From the NCBI GenBank assembly GCA_950097015.1, contig CATNEN010000033.1, forward strand, positions 1,984,001-2,048,000: a stretch of DNA of 64,000 nt, in the 5' to 3' direction. Shown here piece by piece: positions 23,096 through 35,200 of this stretch. The stretch is from Macrostomum hystrix (taxonomy: Eukaryota > Platyhelminthes > Macrostomidae). The notes beneath the pieces are model-generated. The model had not been told where the DNA came from, searched no databases, and worked only from the letters and a program-made list of their open reading frames with translations. The position numbers were made by a program, and so were the translations under genes. Positions within the stretch are counted from its first letter, which is position 1. Each line of letters starts with the position of its first letter.

Positions 23096-23225
23096 TATGA
23101 CAACCCGATGTCCATCCCGACAACCCGATGTCCATCCCGACAACCCGATGTCCATCCCGACAACCCGATGTCCATCCCGACAACCCGATGTCCATCCCGA
23201 CAACCCGATGTCCATCCCGGCAACC
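23096..23225. repeat. 20-bp tandem repeat just past the phosphatase stop codon
   Basis: CAACCCGATGTCCATCCCGA in six and a half nearly identical copies. It starts about 15 bp downstream of the phosphatase TGA (23243-23241), so it lies in the probable 3' UTR. Confidence 0.93.
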
Positions 23226-23240
23226 CGATGGTCAGACTGG

Positions 23241-26200
23241 TCAGACAATCGCCGCGGCCAACCTCAGCTGCCGCTGTCTGCGTCGCCGCTTGGCGCACGG
23301 CAGCAGCAGGACATCCAGAGTTCGACGCCCGACTCCGCCGGCATCCGAGCGAGCCGTCGGGAAGCGGAAATCAGCGGTGCAGGCCGGCCGGCCGCTGATG
23401 GACGGCACCCGGTCGAGGTCCAGTAGGCGGAGGCTGCGGCTGTCCTGGATTGAAACTCGCCCGGAGAAGAAGTACTCAATGAGCAGCTGGGCCAGGGAGA
23501 AGCACTGCTCGTACTCGGACTGCGGAGGGTTTCGGAAAAAAACATTTTTACCGGTTTGGAAAAATATTTTTCAGGTTTGGGAGAACATTTTCCAGGCTCG
23601 CGAAAATAGTTTTCATGCAGTTCTCCATGCGTCAGATTTTTTCATTCTCATACATTGTTTTGGCCCTCGTCCCCGTCAATTTCAGGACAAACCCCCAAGC
23701 CTTCTCTTCGTGGCTACGCCCTAGTGAATGTGGTCTCGCCGCAGACCCCTTTCATATGATATACTCGTACATTCAGATTCTGAATCACTAACATTTAAAT
23801 GAAGGGGTAGCTCCTGACTCGTCTATTGAGAGTAGTGCAGTCAGGAAAAATTGCGCGCTCAAAACTCACCAGGCTGCCGACAAGTTGCGGCCGGTTTCGC
23901 TTGACTTTCTCCACAGCGCGGAAGATGTCCACTTCGCCTTCGAATCGCATTTTGTCCATTGTCATGTGCAGCACACAGAACACTCCGCAGCGACTCACTC
24001 CGTCACTGAGGGTTGGAATGCTTGCAAGATTGTTGCAATCTCAATCCAATTAATCCCATCACATCCCATCTCATCCCATCCCATCTCATTCCAACCCATC
24101 CCATCCAATCTGATCCCATCAAATGTCAGCTGGCACCGTAGGCTCACCTGCTAACAACAAGCAGAGGACTCGAACCAGCGCTCTCCTCCAGATCCAGATT
24201 GGTGGCCTCGGCCAGGCAGGCTAGCTCCAGCAGGCTGTGGCCGCCACTGGCTGTCTCCGCCGCTGCGTCCGGCGGCTGGCCAGGGTGTGGACAGGCACAT
24301 GAAGGCCACGTGACGCACGCCCTGCGAGATCCCCGAAGGACCGCTGCTGCTGCCGATCTGGCGGAGCATTGTGACAGAGTGACATTGTGATAGAGTGACA
24401 TTGTGACAGAGTGACATTGTGACAGAGTGACATTGTGACAGAGTGACATTGTGACAGAGTGACATTGTGACAGAGTGACATTGTGACAGAGTGACATTGT
24501 GACAGAGTGACATTGTGACAGAGTGACAGAGTGACAGAGTGACAGAGTGACATTGTGACAGAGTGACAGAGTGACATTGTGACAGAGTGACATTGTGACA
24601 TTGTGACAGAGTGACATTGTGATAGAGTGACATTGTGACAGAGTGACATTGTGACAGAGTGACAGAGTGACATTGTGATAGAGTGACATTGTGACAGAGT
24701 GACATTGTGACATTGTGACAGAGTGACATTGTGACAGAGTGACATTGTGACAGAGTGACATTGTGACAGAGTGACAGAGTGACAGAGTGACATTGTGATA
24801 GAGTGACATTGTGACAGAGTGACATTGTGACATTGTGACAGAGTGACATTGTGACAGAGTGACATTGTGACATTGTGACAGAGTGACATTGTGACAGAGT
24901 GACATTGTGACAGAGTGACATTGTGACAGAGTGACATTGTGACAGAGTGACATTGTGACAGAGTGACATTGTGACAGAGTGACATTGTGACAGAGTGACA
25001 TTGTGACAGAGTGACATTGTGACAGAGTGACATTGTGACAGAGTGACAGAGTGACACTAAAAAGCTGGTTTAAAATCAGCCAGGAACCAGATATTCACCT
25101 GGCAAGTTTTTTTACACGAGTTGGCAAGAGTACAAAACCTCTCAGCCGTGGTAGCGGGTATTTCGTAGCGAAAGGTGGGCTTCTGACACACTGGCAACAG
25201 TCAGGAGTGGAACAGGGAGTGCCACTCACTGAAGCTTTCAGCTCCCATGCAGCTGAGGATTCTGAGCTAGTCTGGGTAGCTGGGCGGTGGGCAAATATGG
25301 CGCAGGGGCTGATGGGCAGCTCAGACAGGGCAGAGTCGGTGGGCTTCTGGCAGCAGTTAAATATTATTGAAAGCGTTTATCACGCTGGCACTGGCTTGGC
25401 AAGGGCCGGTCCCTGACAGAAAACGAGTGCAAGAATCCCACAGCTTCAGTCGCTCTCTAAACCATGCGTAGGGGATAAATATCCTCTTTGCCTCTCCATT
25501 GCTGAGGGATACCACTTGATTCCAAATATCCTTCCAATATGGGCAAGTTTTTTCCTTCATTTATTAGTACATCTCTGGCCCGTATTCACCGCTCACTTCA
25601 TCCGGATTGGAATGGGATCTGGGATCTGGGATCTAGGAGTCGACGGCGAGAAACTTTGCGGGACAATCTATCAGGCGTTTCGGTTTTTGAAAATATTCTC
25701 TTTCTTCTCGGCTGGTAGGTTAACATGGGGCCTTGTTGAGCCACCTCATCCCCCTTCTCCCTTGCTCACGCTTCCTCTCCGCTTTCCAGCTCAGCACCTT
25801 TTCCTCTTTGCTCCCCCCCAGCAAAGCTGCCTTTAAGTCGATCCACCGTCAGAGCTCCAGAGCTCTCTCTCTCTTTCACTCTTGACAGGTCCCGCTGTGC
25901 CGTGGGTTGTATTGGGGGGGATTAAGGTCGCAGCAATCTGCTATGGCAAATTTTCCAGTGATGAATGAATGAATAGAGAAGGTCGGGCGCGCCGACACTG
26001 CGAGCTTATTTATTTGGCCGAGGCAGCCGAAGGCTTGGGAGGCTGATGGCTTTGCTAGGAAACTTCTTAGAAAAGCACAGCTGGCTAATATAGCCCACAT
26101 GGCTCCTCATGTTGAATAGTTTTTTTCTCAACAAAAACTCAAAATTCCAATTGGCTATTCGTTAAATAATTAAGGCAGGGTGCAAGAACTCCCATCGCAT

Positions 26201-29200
26201 TACCATGTTCCAGGTTCGATACATTCAGGACATTGGGAGCCTTCGGGACTTTAAAAAAAACCGCAAAACTTAAGACAGAAACTTTTAAAATTTGCCAAAC
26301 CCCACCTTCGTCATGGCGTGCACCCTGCAGAGTACACCATCGGTAACTTGGAACTCGTCCTGCTTGATGACGAAAACCGAACCGTATCCCATCTCCGAGC
26401 CGTTCCCGGCCGGCCAGAACCTGGGCAGCGAACCGGTGCCGCCGCGGCTGCAGTCGGAGAGCAGCACCACCACGGAGACGTGATGATCGTGGATGAGCTT
26501 CCAGAAATCACAGATTGTGTTCTTCAAAGGCCACTGGGAAACTATATACTGGTTTGCCCGGCTGTGGCCCTGTGAATGAGTCATTCGTACAATTCCAATA
26601 AATCGATACTCTTTTTAGACGCTTGATTACCTTCCATGCATAATTATACAGCCCATTCTAGCCTTTGTACATTCAACTGTACCTACATCCAGTCTGTTTT
26701 AAACAATGTAATTCAGTCTATTTTTAGACCATGCACACCCAGTCTTTTTTAATAATGTACAATCAATCTATTTTCAGACTATGCACATTCACTCGATTTT
26801 AAATAATGAACAATCAATCTATTTTTAGAATTTGCACATTCAGTCTACTTTAAATAATGTACAATCAATCTATTTTTATAATATACACATCCAGTCGATT
26901 TTTAGACAATGTACAATGTACATTCAATTAGTAGACTACTCACACAACCGAAGATAACTGTTTAAGCATTGCTAAAGCATTCAACCAACTCACATCTACG
27001 TAGACCGCGTTGATGAAGTCGGTGCTGGAAGCGCTGTCCTGCGTCAGTAGGTATGGCCTGGCTCGTTCGGCTGCATTATGTTTCGGGGCCGGGGGCAGCA
27101 GATGGCATCGAGTCTCATTTAACTTTAACGAGGAACTCATCGACATGTAGATGAGTATTTCCAATGTACATAGGTGCTAACTGTTATCATAGCAGGCTTG
27201 ATAGCTTACGCAGGTCTGATATGATTCGTTGAGTTCCAGGTTTTAAAGCGTCAATTCATCGACAATTAACTCAGGGAAATACTGGGCGCCTTGCGTCACT
27301 CTTCACTCAAGGTGCTAAGCACTTGCAGATTTCCAAAAGACATGAACAGTTAATTAGAAAATGAAGAAATTTTGTTGTTTCAAAAGCCGATGGCATCTTT
27401 AAAGTGACATTGATTTATTAAGATTGAAAAAGCATGAAGCTGGTCACGCTTATCCTCATTAAATCCTTGTTACAAGCCCACATGTCAGAGTGATAAAGCC
27501 CAATAAGAGAACACGACAGATTTTTTAACAACCGGAAAATAAAGATTCGATAAATTTAGTTTTTTACTCCCAGGGATCTTGAAGCCTTGGGATCTTGAAG
27601 CCTTGGGATCTTGAAGCCTTGGGATCTTGAAGCCTTGGGATCTTGAAGCCTTGGGATCTTGAAGCCTTGGGATCTTGAAGCCTTGGGATCTTGGTGATAT
27701 AAGTGAATTGAGCTGCTGCATTTAACTCCAATCTTACGAGGCTGCACCATGACGTCACGACTTTTCCAGCGGTTTTCGGCCCGGTGGCCGCCGGCGCATT
27801 CGCCAACACTGAGCGGCTTGACGAGACTCGCCAAACAGGCAAACTCTACAGCGAAGCCGCTGGCCTGGCTGTCCGGCTCCCGCTGAGACATTCTGGCCAC
27901 CAGCTTAGCGAAATCGAAAACCTTCACTGTGGTGGGGCGGCAGGCAACAGATGTGGCGACTGTCTCGTACACGAAGCGGTACTGGCTGAGGTTGCCCACC
28001 AGACCCGGCCGGGCTTTGCGCAGCGCCAGGGTCTGCTGCAGGATGTCGATAGGGCGGCCGTCCTCCGCCTTGCTGATCTCGATGTCGATGCAAATGTATG
28101 TGCCAGTGCGGCCGGCGCCATCGCTGAAGATGAAGGACGTAATTTTAAAGATAAGTTGAAAGATTAAAAGCGATATCCTTTTTCACTTTTACTTGTACTT
28201 GTAACTTTTTATTTGTACTTTTAAGTTTAATTTCGTCCTTCCTAGACAGAGCCGAGTCTAATGTGCACTAACGTCTTCGCTTAAATTTTCATGCTTCTAA
28301 ACCAACACAGATCATTAAATTTCAATATTGCTCGTACAGTTAGTTCTCCGGCTAATGTACATTGCCCGCCCCCCCTCTCCCCTCTTCCACCCTTTTCCTT
28401 ATGGCTGGTGGCTAGGTGTATTCCTAAAACAACACCAGGCTAGCCAAGTGGACCCACAGTGGCCGTACGAGCTGTGGACGCTCATTTTTTCTCGAGGTTT
28501 CTTCTTTTGAAGATCTTCATTGCTGAAGATGAAGACGGACGTAATTTAAAAGAAAAGTTTAATATTAACAGTGCTTCGTTTATTTCAGTCGCATCTACTC
28601 GTGTTTTATTTGTTTAGTTTTTCCGAACTGAAGTTTAATTTCTCCTTTCCTTGCATAGAGGGCAGTCTAATGTACATTAACGCCTTCCCTCAAAACAAAC
28701 ACAGTCACAGATCATAACTTTCAATGTACAGTTCTCCGACTAATGTACATTGCCCGTCCCCTCTCCCTCTTCGACCCCCGGCTAAGCTATAGCCGCAGAT
28801 AAGCTAAGTGAACCCCCACAGGCCACAGTAGACCCAAGCTATCCATACAAGCTTGCTGAGGTTTATCTGAGGATTCTGAGCACTTTTCAGCCACGCATAC
28901 CAAAATAAGAATCTGCCAGCTATATTAAATCCATAAAAACACATGTCTATAGTATAGCTCGTATTCATGTCGTGCTTTTTATTATAATAAGTTGCAATAA
29001 ATACAATCTGGTTTGTTTTCAAACCAAAAGTTGAATTTTAGAAGGATTAATACTAATCTCCTGTTAAACCGTCTCCTAATGCTATTAATAAAATTAAAAT
29101 TCAATTCAACAATTAAATTCCCAAAAAACTGCCTCCAACAGAAATGGCTTCGCATCATTTTCATTCATTCAGTTTAATTTGCTAGCTCAATTGAATCAAC

Positions 29201-32200
29201 TGGCCAGGTCCGCAATCGCAATGAGAGTTAGCAAAATAACCTGGTGCTGCAACCGGAACAACCACTGACTGGCCTTTGCTGCGGCTGAGCCATCAGGAAA
29301 TTGAGCGGACCCAAGACACACATGGAAGCTCACATGGCTATTGCAGTGAATGCAGTAAAGTTTAAAAAAGCCCGGAAGAGGGCCACAAAGAGTCCTGATG
29401 GAGAAGAGAATGTTGAGTGCACGATCAGCTGAACTGAAAAACGCTATTGGGGAGCTGATGTGCCAAGGATAGCATTGTCACCGCTTTCTAAAACGTGCGA
29501 CTATTGAGTCGTATGTCTTCGTTCTCGTCTGAGACGGCTTTGATATCGGAGATTGATTGCTGACAGGCTATTTTGAGCCGAGCGGCTTTTCGCTGTAACA
29601 GAAAACTCAGCGACCGATACGTCACGCAACGACTTTTTACGGACCATAACCAGTTTCCTTATGAGTCTCGCGGAGTGTTTTACATGCGCTAGCCTGCACC
29701 CGCAGCACTATGCACTCTTGTTACTCAATAGTTCAAATATACTTTTTAAAAACCTCGACATGCTCTATAAAAATACGAACTTGAAATAAGAACACCGCTA
29801 AATAGTCACGTGACCCACCTGCAGTGCACAATGATCGGCGCCGCCTTGCCGCGCACCCAGTCATTGACTTTGCGCCGGGTTTCCATGACGGTGGTCGGCA
29901 GCGGCGTGTCGAAGGGGCCCCAGTTCTTGAATTGGAACTGCCGCACCAGCCGCATCTCGCAGCCGATCTGTCCATGGGGTGCGTTGTTGAGGGGAGGATC
30001 CGACTATGGAACCAATCAAACATGCAACGGTCCCTGAACCAATCAGAATAGAACAGTCCCTGAACCAATCAGAATAGAACAGTCCCTGAACCAATCAGAC
30101 ATAGAACAGTCCCTGAACCAATCAGACATAGAACAGTCCCTGAACCAATCAGACATAGAACAGTCCCTGAACCAATCAGACATAGAACAGTCCCTGGACC
30201 AATCAGACATGGAACAGTCTCTGAACCAATCAGACATAGAACAGTCCCTGAACCAATCAGACATAGAACAGTCCCTGGACCAATCAGACATGGAACAGTC
30301 TCTGAACCAATCAGACATGGAACAGTCCCTGGACCAATCAGACATGGAACAGTCCCTGAACCAATCAGACATGGAACAGTCCCTGAACCAATCAGACATG
30401 GAACAGTCCCTGAACCAATCAGACACTAGGACACCTATCCTTAAACCAGACTATGTCACCCTCAATAGATTTCTCTGCTATTTGAGCGTATTGAGTTGGA
30501 AGAATGATCCAGTTTGTGCAAGCAAGGGAGCATTGGGCAGATGAAAGGCCCATTGTTGGAGATTTTTAGAATTTTTAACCAATCTTTTTCACAACACAAA
30601 GGATTTGTTTTTTTTTTGCTGCAGCAGCACACAGGAAGAACTCAGAAACTGTCTTTGTTTGAGGTTTCCGGAAACCCTGTTTTCGGTGAAGCTGCGACAG
30701 GTGAGACTTCTTGGAAACCTGCCAGTTTTCCCTATTCACCTCAGTTCCAGTTACTTCCAGGCTTTCCATGCACATCAGTACTTCTTTTTATCTAAACCGA
30801 AGAACTAAAGAAAGTATATTAGAGATGTATTCTATAGCTCAAGCCTACAGCTGGGGTTGTAGCCGAGTGGTTAGAGAATCGGACCCACGACTTAAAGGTC
30901 GGGGGTTCGTTTCCCGACTCCACTGGAACAATTTGTGTCATTTAGCAAGACACTTAACTATGCATTGCTTCAGTTCACCCAGCTGTTAAATTGGTACCAG
31001 CATTAGCTGGGTTAATTGAGGGTGAGTGTGGCGTCCCCCCAGTCTATGGACTGAACAGCCGTACACAGCTTTCAGTTGCGCCGCGCAATAGCTGCGGCTG
31101 TGCTGTCGGCTACACATCTGGTCCGATCGGGGCAGGTGCAAAAAAGATTGCTTTTTAGTATTTTTCGGCGTAGTGTGTACCTTTTTAACTTTGAATAATC
31201 GATTCTCATACTCGGCAGTTGAGTACAGGTCATCCAGCCAGACGTCAATGTCGCCATACCGCGCGTAGACATTGGGCCAGTATTTGTCGCACTGTTGCTG
31301 CAAAAGCAAATTAGCGTCAGTGTCACTCTGTGTGATTGGGCGAACTTGGCGTCATAAAAATATGGACTCACCCGGGCGTGCTCAACCAAATTAGTGGTCA
31401 TCACTATGCAGACGCACTGGTACTGCCACAGAAGGCGCCAGAAATCGACCTTAGTACTGGCTAGGGGGCCCTGAGCAGCGATAAACTTCCTGGGCTGGTT
31501 GAAGCCCTGCCATGGCAAAACATCAACAGAAAATTGTTTGCCTAACCGAATTTTCAAGGATTTGGAAATCGTAAAATGGAAAACTTTTCTCTGTAACAAG
31601 AACCCTGCGGCTAGGATTATCGAGCGGATTTAGTCGATAATGGGAGACCATCCTACCGAAATATTTATCCCACAAATTCTTGTTGCTAATTATCTTAGCC
31701 ACAATGGGAAACGCTCACATCAATCCAGCTGGCGTTGATGTAGCTGCCATTTAGGTCATCGATAGTAGGGTCCAGCTTGACTATGTTGCGCTCGTCTGCG
31801 GGTCAGCGGGCGAGTGGAGTAGATAGTTGGCGAGTAGAGTAGATAGTTGGTAAGTGGAGTAGATTGTTGGTGAGTGGAGTAGATAGTTGGCGAGTGGAGT
31901 AGATAGTTGGTGAGTGGAGTAGATAGTTGGCGAGTGGAGTAGATAGTTGGTAAGTGGAGTAGATTGTTGGTGAGTGGAGTAGATAGTTGGCGAGTGGAGT
32001 AGATTGTTGGTGAGTGGAGTAGATAGTTGGCGAGTGGAGTAGATAGTTGGTAAGTGGAGTAGATTGTTGGTGAGTGGAGTAGATTGTTGGCGAGTGGAGT
32101 AGATAGTTGGCGAGTGGAGTAGATTGTTGGTGAGTGGAGTAGATAGTTGGCGAGTGGAGTAGATAGTTGGTAAGTGGAGTAGATTGTTGGTGAGTGGAGT

Positions 32201-35200
32201 AGATTGTTGGCGAGTGGAGTAGATAGTTGGCGAGTGGAGTAGATAGTTGGTAAGTGGAGTAGATTGTTGGTGAGTGGAGTAGATTGTTGGCGAGTGGAGT
32301 AGATAGTTGGCGAGTGGAGTAGATAGTTGGCGAGTGGAGTAGATAGTTGGCGAGTGGAGTAGATAGTTGGTAAGTGGAGTAGATTGTTGGTGAGTGGAGT
32401 AGATAGTTGGCGAGTGGAGTAGATTGTTGGTGAGTGGAGTAGATTGTTGGTGAGTGGAGTAGATTGTTGGTGAGTGGAGTAGATAGTTGGCGAGTGGAGT
32501 AGATAGTTGGCGACTGGAGTAGATAGTTGGTGAGTTGAGTAGATAGTTGGCGACTGGAGTAGATACTTGGCGAGTGGAGTAGATAGTTAGCGACTGGAGT
32601 AGATGGTTGGCGAGTGGAGTGGATAGCTGACGATGGCCTAGGGAGCAGAGCTTTGGTGATTAAATGAGCTCACAGGGCAGCACTCGGTCCGTGAGGTTTT
32701 TGTCCTGATTGCAGGGCAGCCTGGCGGCCTCGGCGACCTTGTGCTGACCCTCGCTGCGAATACTGGCCTGCGGGGGTTTGAGCATGCAGCTTCCGGTGTC
32801 AGTTGATCAGTGGCAGGGTCAGTAGATCAGTGGCGGGGTCAGTAGATCAGTGGCGGGGTCAGTAGATCAGTGGCAGGGTCAGTAGATCAGTGGCGGGGTC
32901 AGTAGATCAGTGCGGGGTCAGTATATCAGTGGCGGGGTCAGTAGATCAGTGGCGGGGTCAGTAGATCAGTGGCGGGGTCAGTAGATCAGTGGCGGGGTCA
33001 GTAGATCAGTGGCGGGGTCAGTAGATCAGTGGTGGGGTCAGTAGATCAGTGGCAGGGTCAGTAGATCAGTGGCGGGGTCAGTAGATCAGTGGCGGGGTCA
33101 GTAGATCAGTGGCGGGGTCAGTAGATCAGTGGCGGGGTCAGTAGATCAGTGGCGGGGTCAGTAGATCAGTGGCGGGGTCAGTAGATCAGTGGCGGGGTCA
33201 ATACATCAGTGGCGGGGTCAATGGTTCCGGTGGTGATCGGAACATGAACGGAGAATATTTTCCGCGTCAGAAAATGCATCCTCACCGATTGTTTGTCGCC
33301 AACCGAGATGAGCTCGATTGCCTGAAAAGGAACGCAGAAATTAATATTGATTGTTTATAGAGTGGAGCCACTCGACTCTTGAAGCCCATCATGCTGCTGC
33401 TGTTGCAGGCCATTGTAATATTTAAAAAAAGAAGACTTGAAAACCTTTTTGCAGCTCAGAAAAGACAAGGAACAGCGCGTTGAGCTCATTGATCCTACGG
33501 AGCTAAGCCCTTGCCTCTGCGGATGAATTTTTTATCAAAGAAGAATGAGCCGGTATGAGGATGACTGCTGAGGGTGACGACTCCAGCTGGTGGCCGGGGA
33601 GGCATTGGCGACACGTTGGCTGAGAATGAAAAACCTGGGAACAGATGAGGAGGCGGGAGAGCCGGGGGGTCTGGGTTGGGGACTGGGCCCGCAACAATAA
33701 AGTGCGCAGCTGCTGCTGCTGCTGCTTCAACTGTGTTCTGTAACTTCTCTTTGTCCAAATTAGAAGTACAATTTTTTCTGACGCGATTCAGAATTTTCTT
33801 GGTGAATTGCTCTGGTTCATTAGGACACTGGCATAAAACAAACACTCAACTCAGGGAGTCACTCAAACCCTCAGAGAGTCACTCAAACTACTCAGAGAGT
33901 CACTCAAACCACTCAGAGAGTCACTCAAACTACTCAGAGAGTCACTCAAACCACTCAGAGAGTCACTCAAAACCACTCAGAGAGTCACTCAAACCACTCA
34001 GAGAGTCACTCAAACTACTCAGAGAGTCACTCAAACTACTCAGAGAGTCACTCAAACTACTCAGAGAGTCACTCAAACAACTCAGAGAGTCACTCAAACC
34101 CACTCAAACCACTCAGAGAGTCACTCAAACTACTCAGAGAGTCACTCAAACTACTCAGAGAGTCACTCAAACTACTCAGAGAGTCACTCAAACTACTCAG
34201 AGAGTCACTCAAACTACTCAGAGAGTCACTCAAACTACTCAGAGAGTCACTCAAACTACTCAGAGAGTCACTCAAACCCACTCAAACCACTCAGAGAGTC
34301 ACTCAAACTACTCAGAGAGTCACTCAAACTACTCAGAGAGTCACTCAAACTACTCAGAGAGTCACTCAAACTACTCAGAGAGTCACTCAAACTACTCAGA
34401 GAGTCACTCAAACTACTCAGAGAGTCACTCAAGCCACTCAGAGAGTCACTCAAACCACTTGGTTTGATTGGGTTTGATTGGCAAGTTGAGCATCCTAGAG
34501 AGTCTGAGAGAGTTGAAAGTCCGACTCGTGCACCAAGGTACTAAACGCGATTAGTAAACAAGGTACGAAGCTCGATTCTGCGGTGAGGCCACATTGATTT
34601 GTGGTGCAGCCTCGGAGAGAAGGCTTGGTGATGGCTTGGTGTGCAGTATACGCCATGAAGCCAAATCCCAAAGCGCAGTGAAGGTTCACGTGTGTGCGTA
34701 CCTTGAACTCGTACTGAAGCTCTTTGTTGCGCGTCCTTCGGCGATGCTCCCTGACGAAGGCGGCCACATCGATGGGATCCTGGCTGACCCTGTTGAGTCT
34801 TCGCTCTTCTTCGACTAAAATTTTTCGCTGGTGAATCAGGTTGCACACCTTGAACAAGAACATCTGGGCTGTGGATTGCTTTGAACTCTGGGGCGATGCT
34901 TGATCACATTTTCTGTCTAATGCCTCTCAAGGGCCTCTGAAGGGCCTTCACGGAATTGGGATTTGTGTTAGAATGAAAAACTGCTCAAGCTCTAGGTCAG
35001 CGGGGTCAGGTGGGACAACTCTGGCATTGTGGGTTGGTTTTGCAGTGCCTGCTCTGTTGGCACGCTCAGCAACCGGCCTCCTCACTCCCTGTTTAGTCAG
35101 GAGCGCCCAGCCCGCCTGGTTGGCACGGGATACGATTGGGAGTCGGCCCACGGTGAGGAGGCCCGGCTGGCCATAGGCTGCAGCAGCCAAGCGGCCTGGC

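Noticed and set aside
24144-25057. Three overlapping open frames of about 280 residues on the minus strand
   Set aside because: Only the octamer satellite keeps them open. The real coding part is the short D2 exon at 24357-24148.
30853-30925. A functional tRNA gene
   Set aside because: A- and B-boxes are present but the stems do not pair well and the sequence continues into a SINE body.
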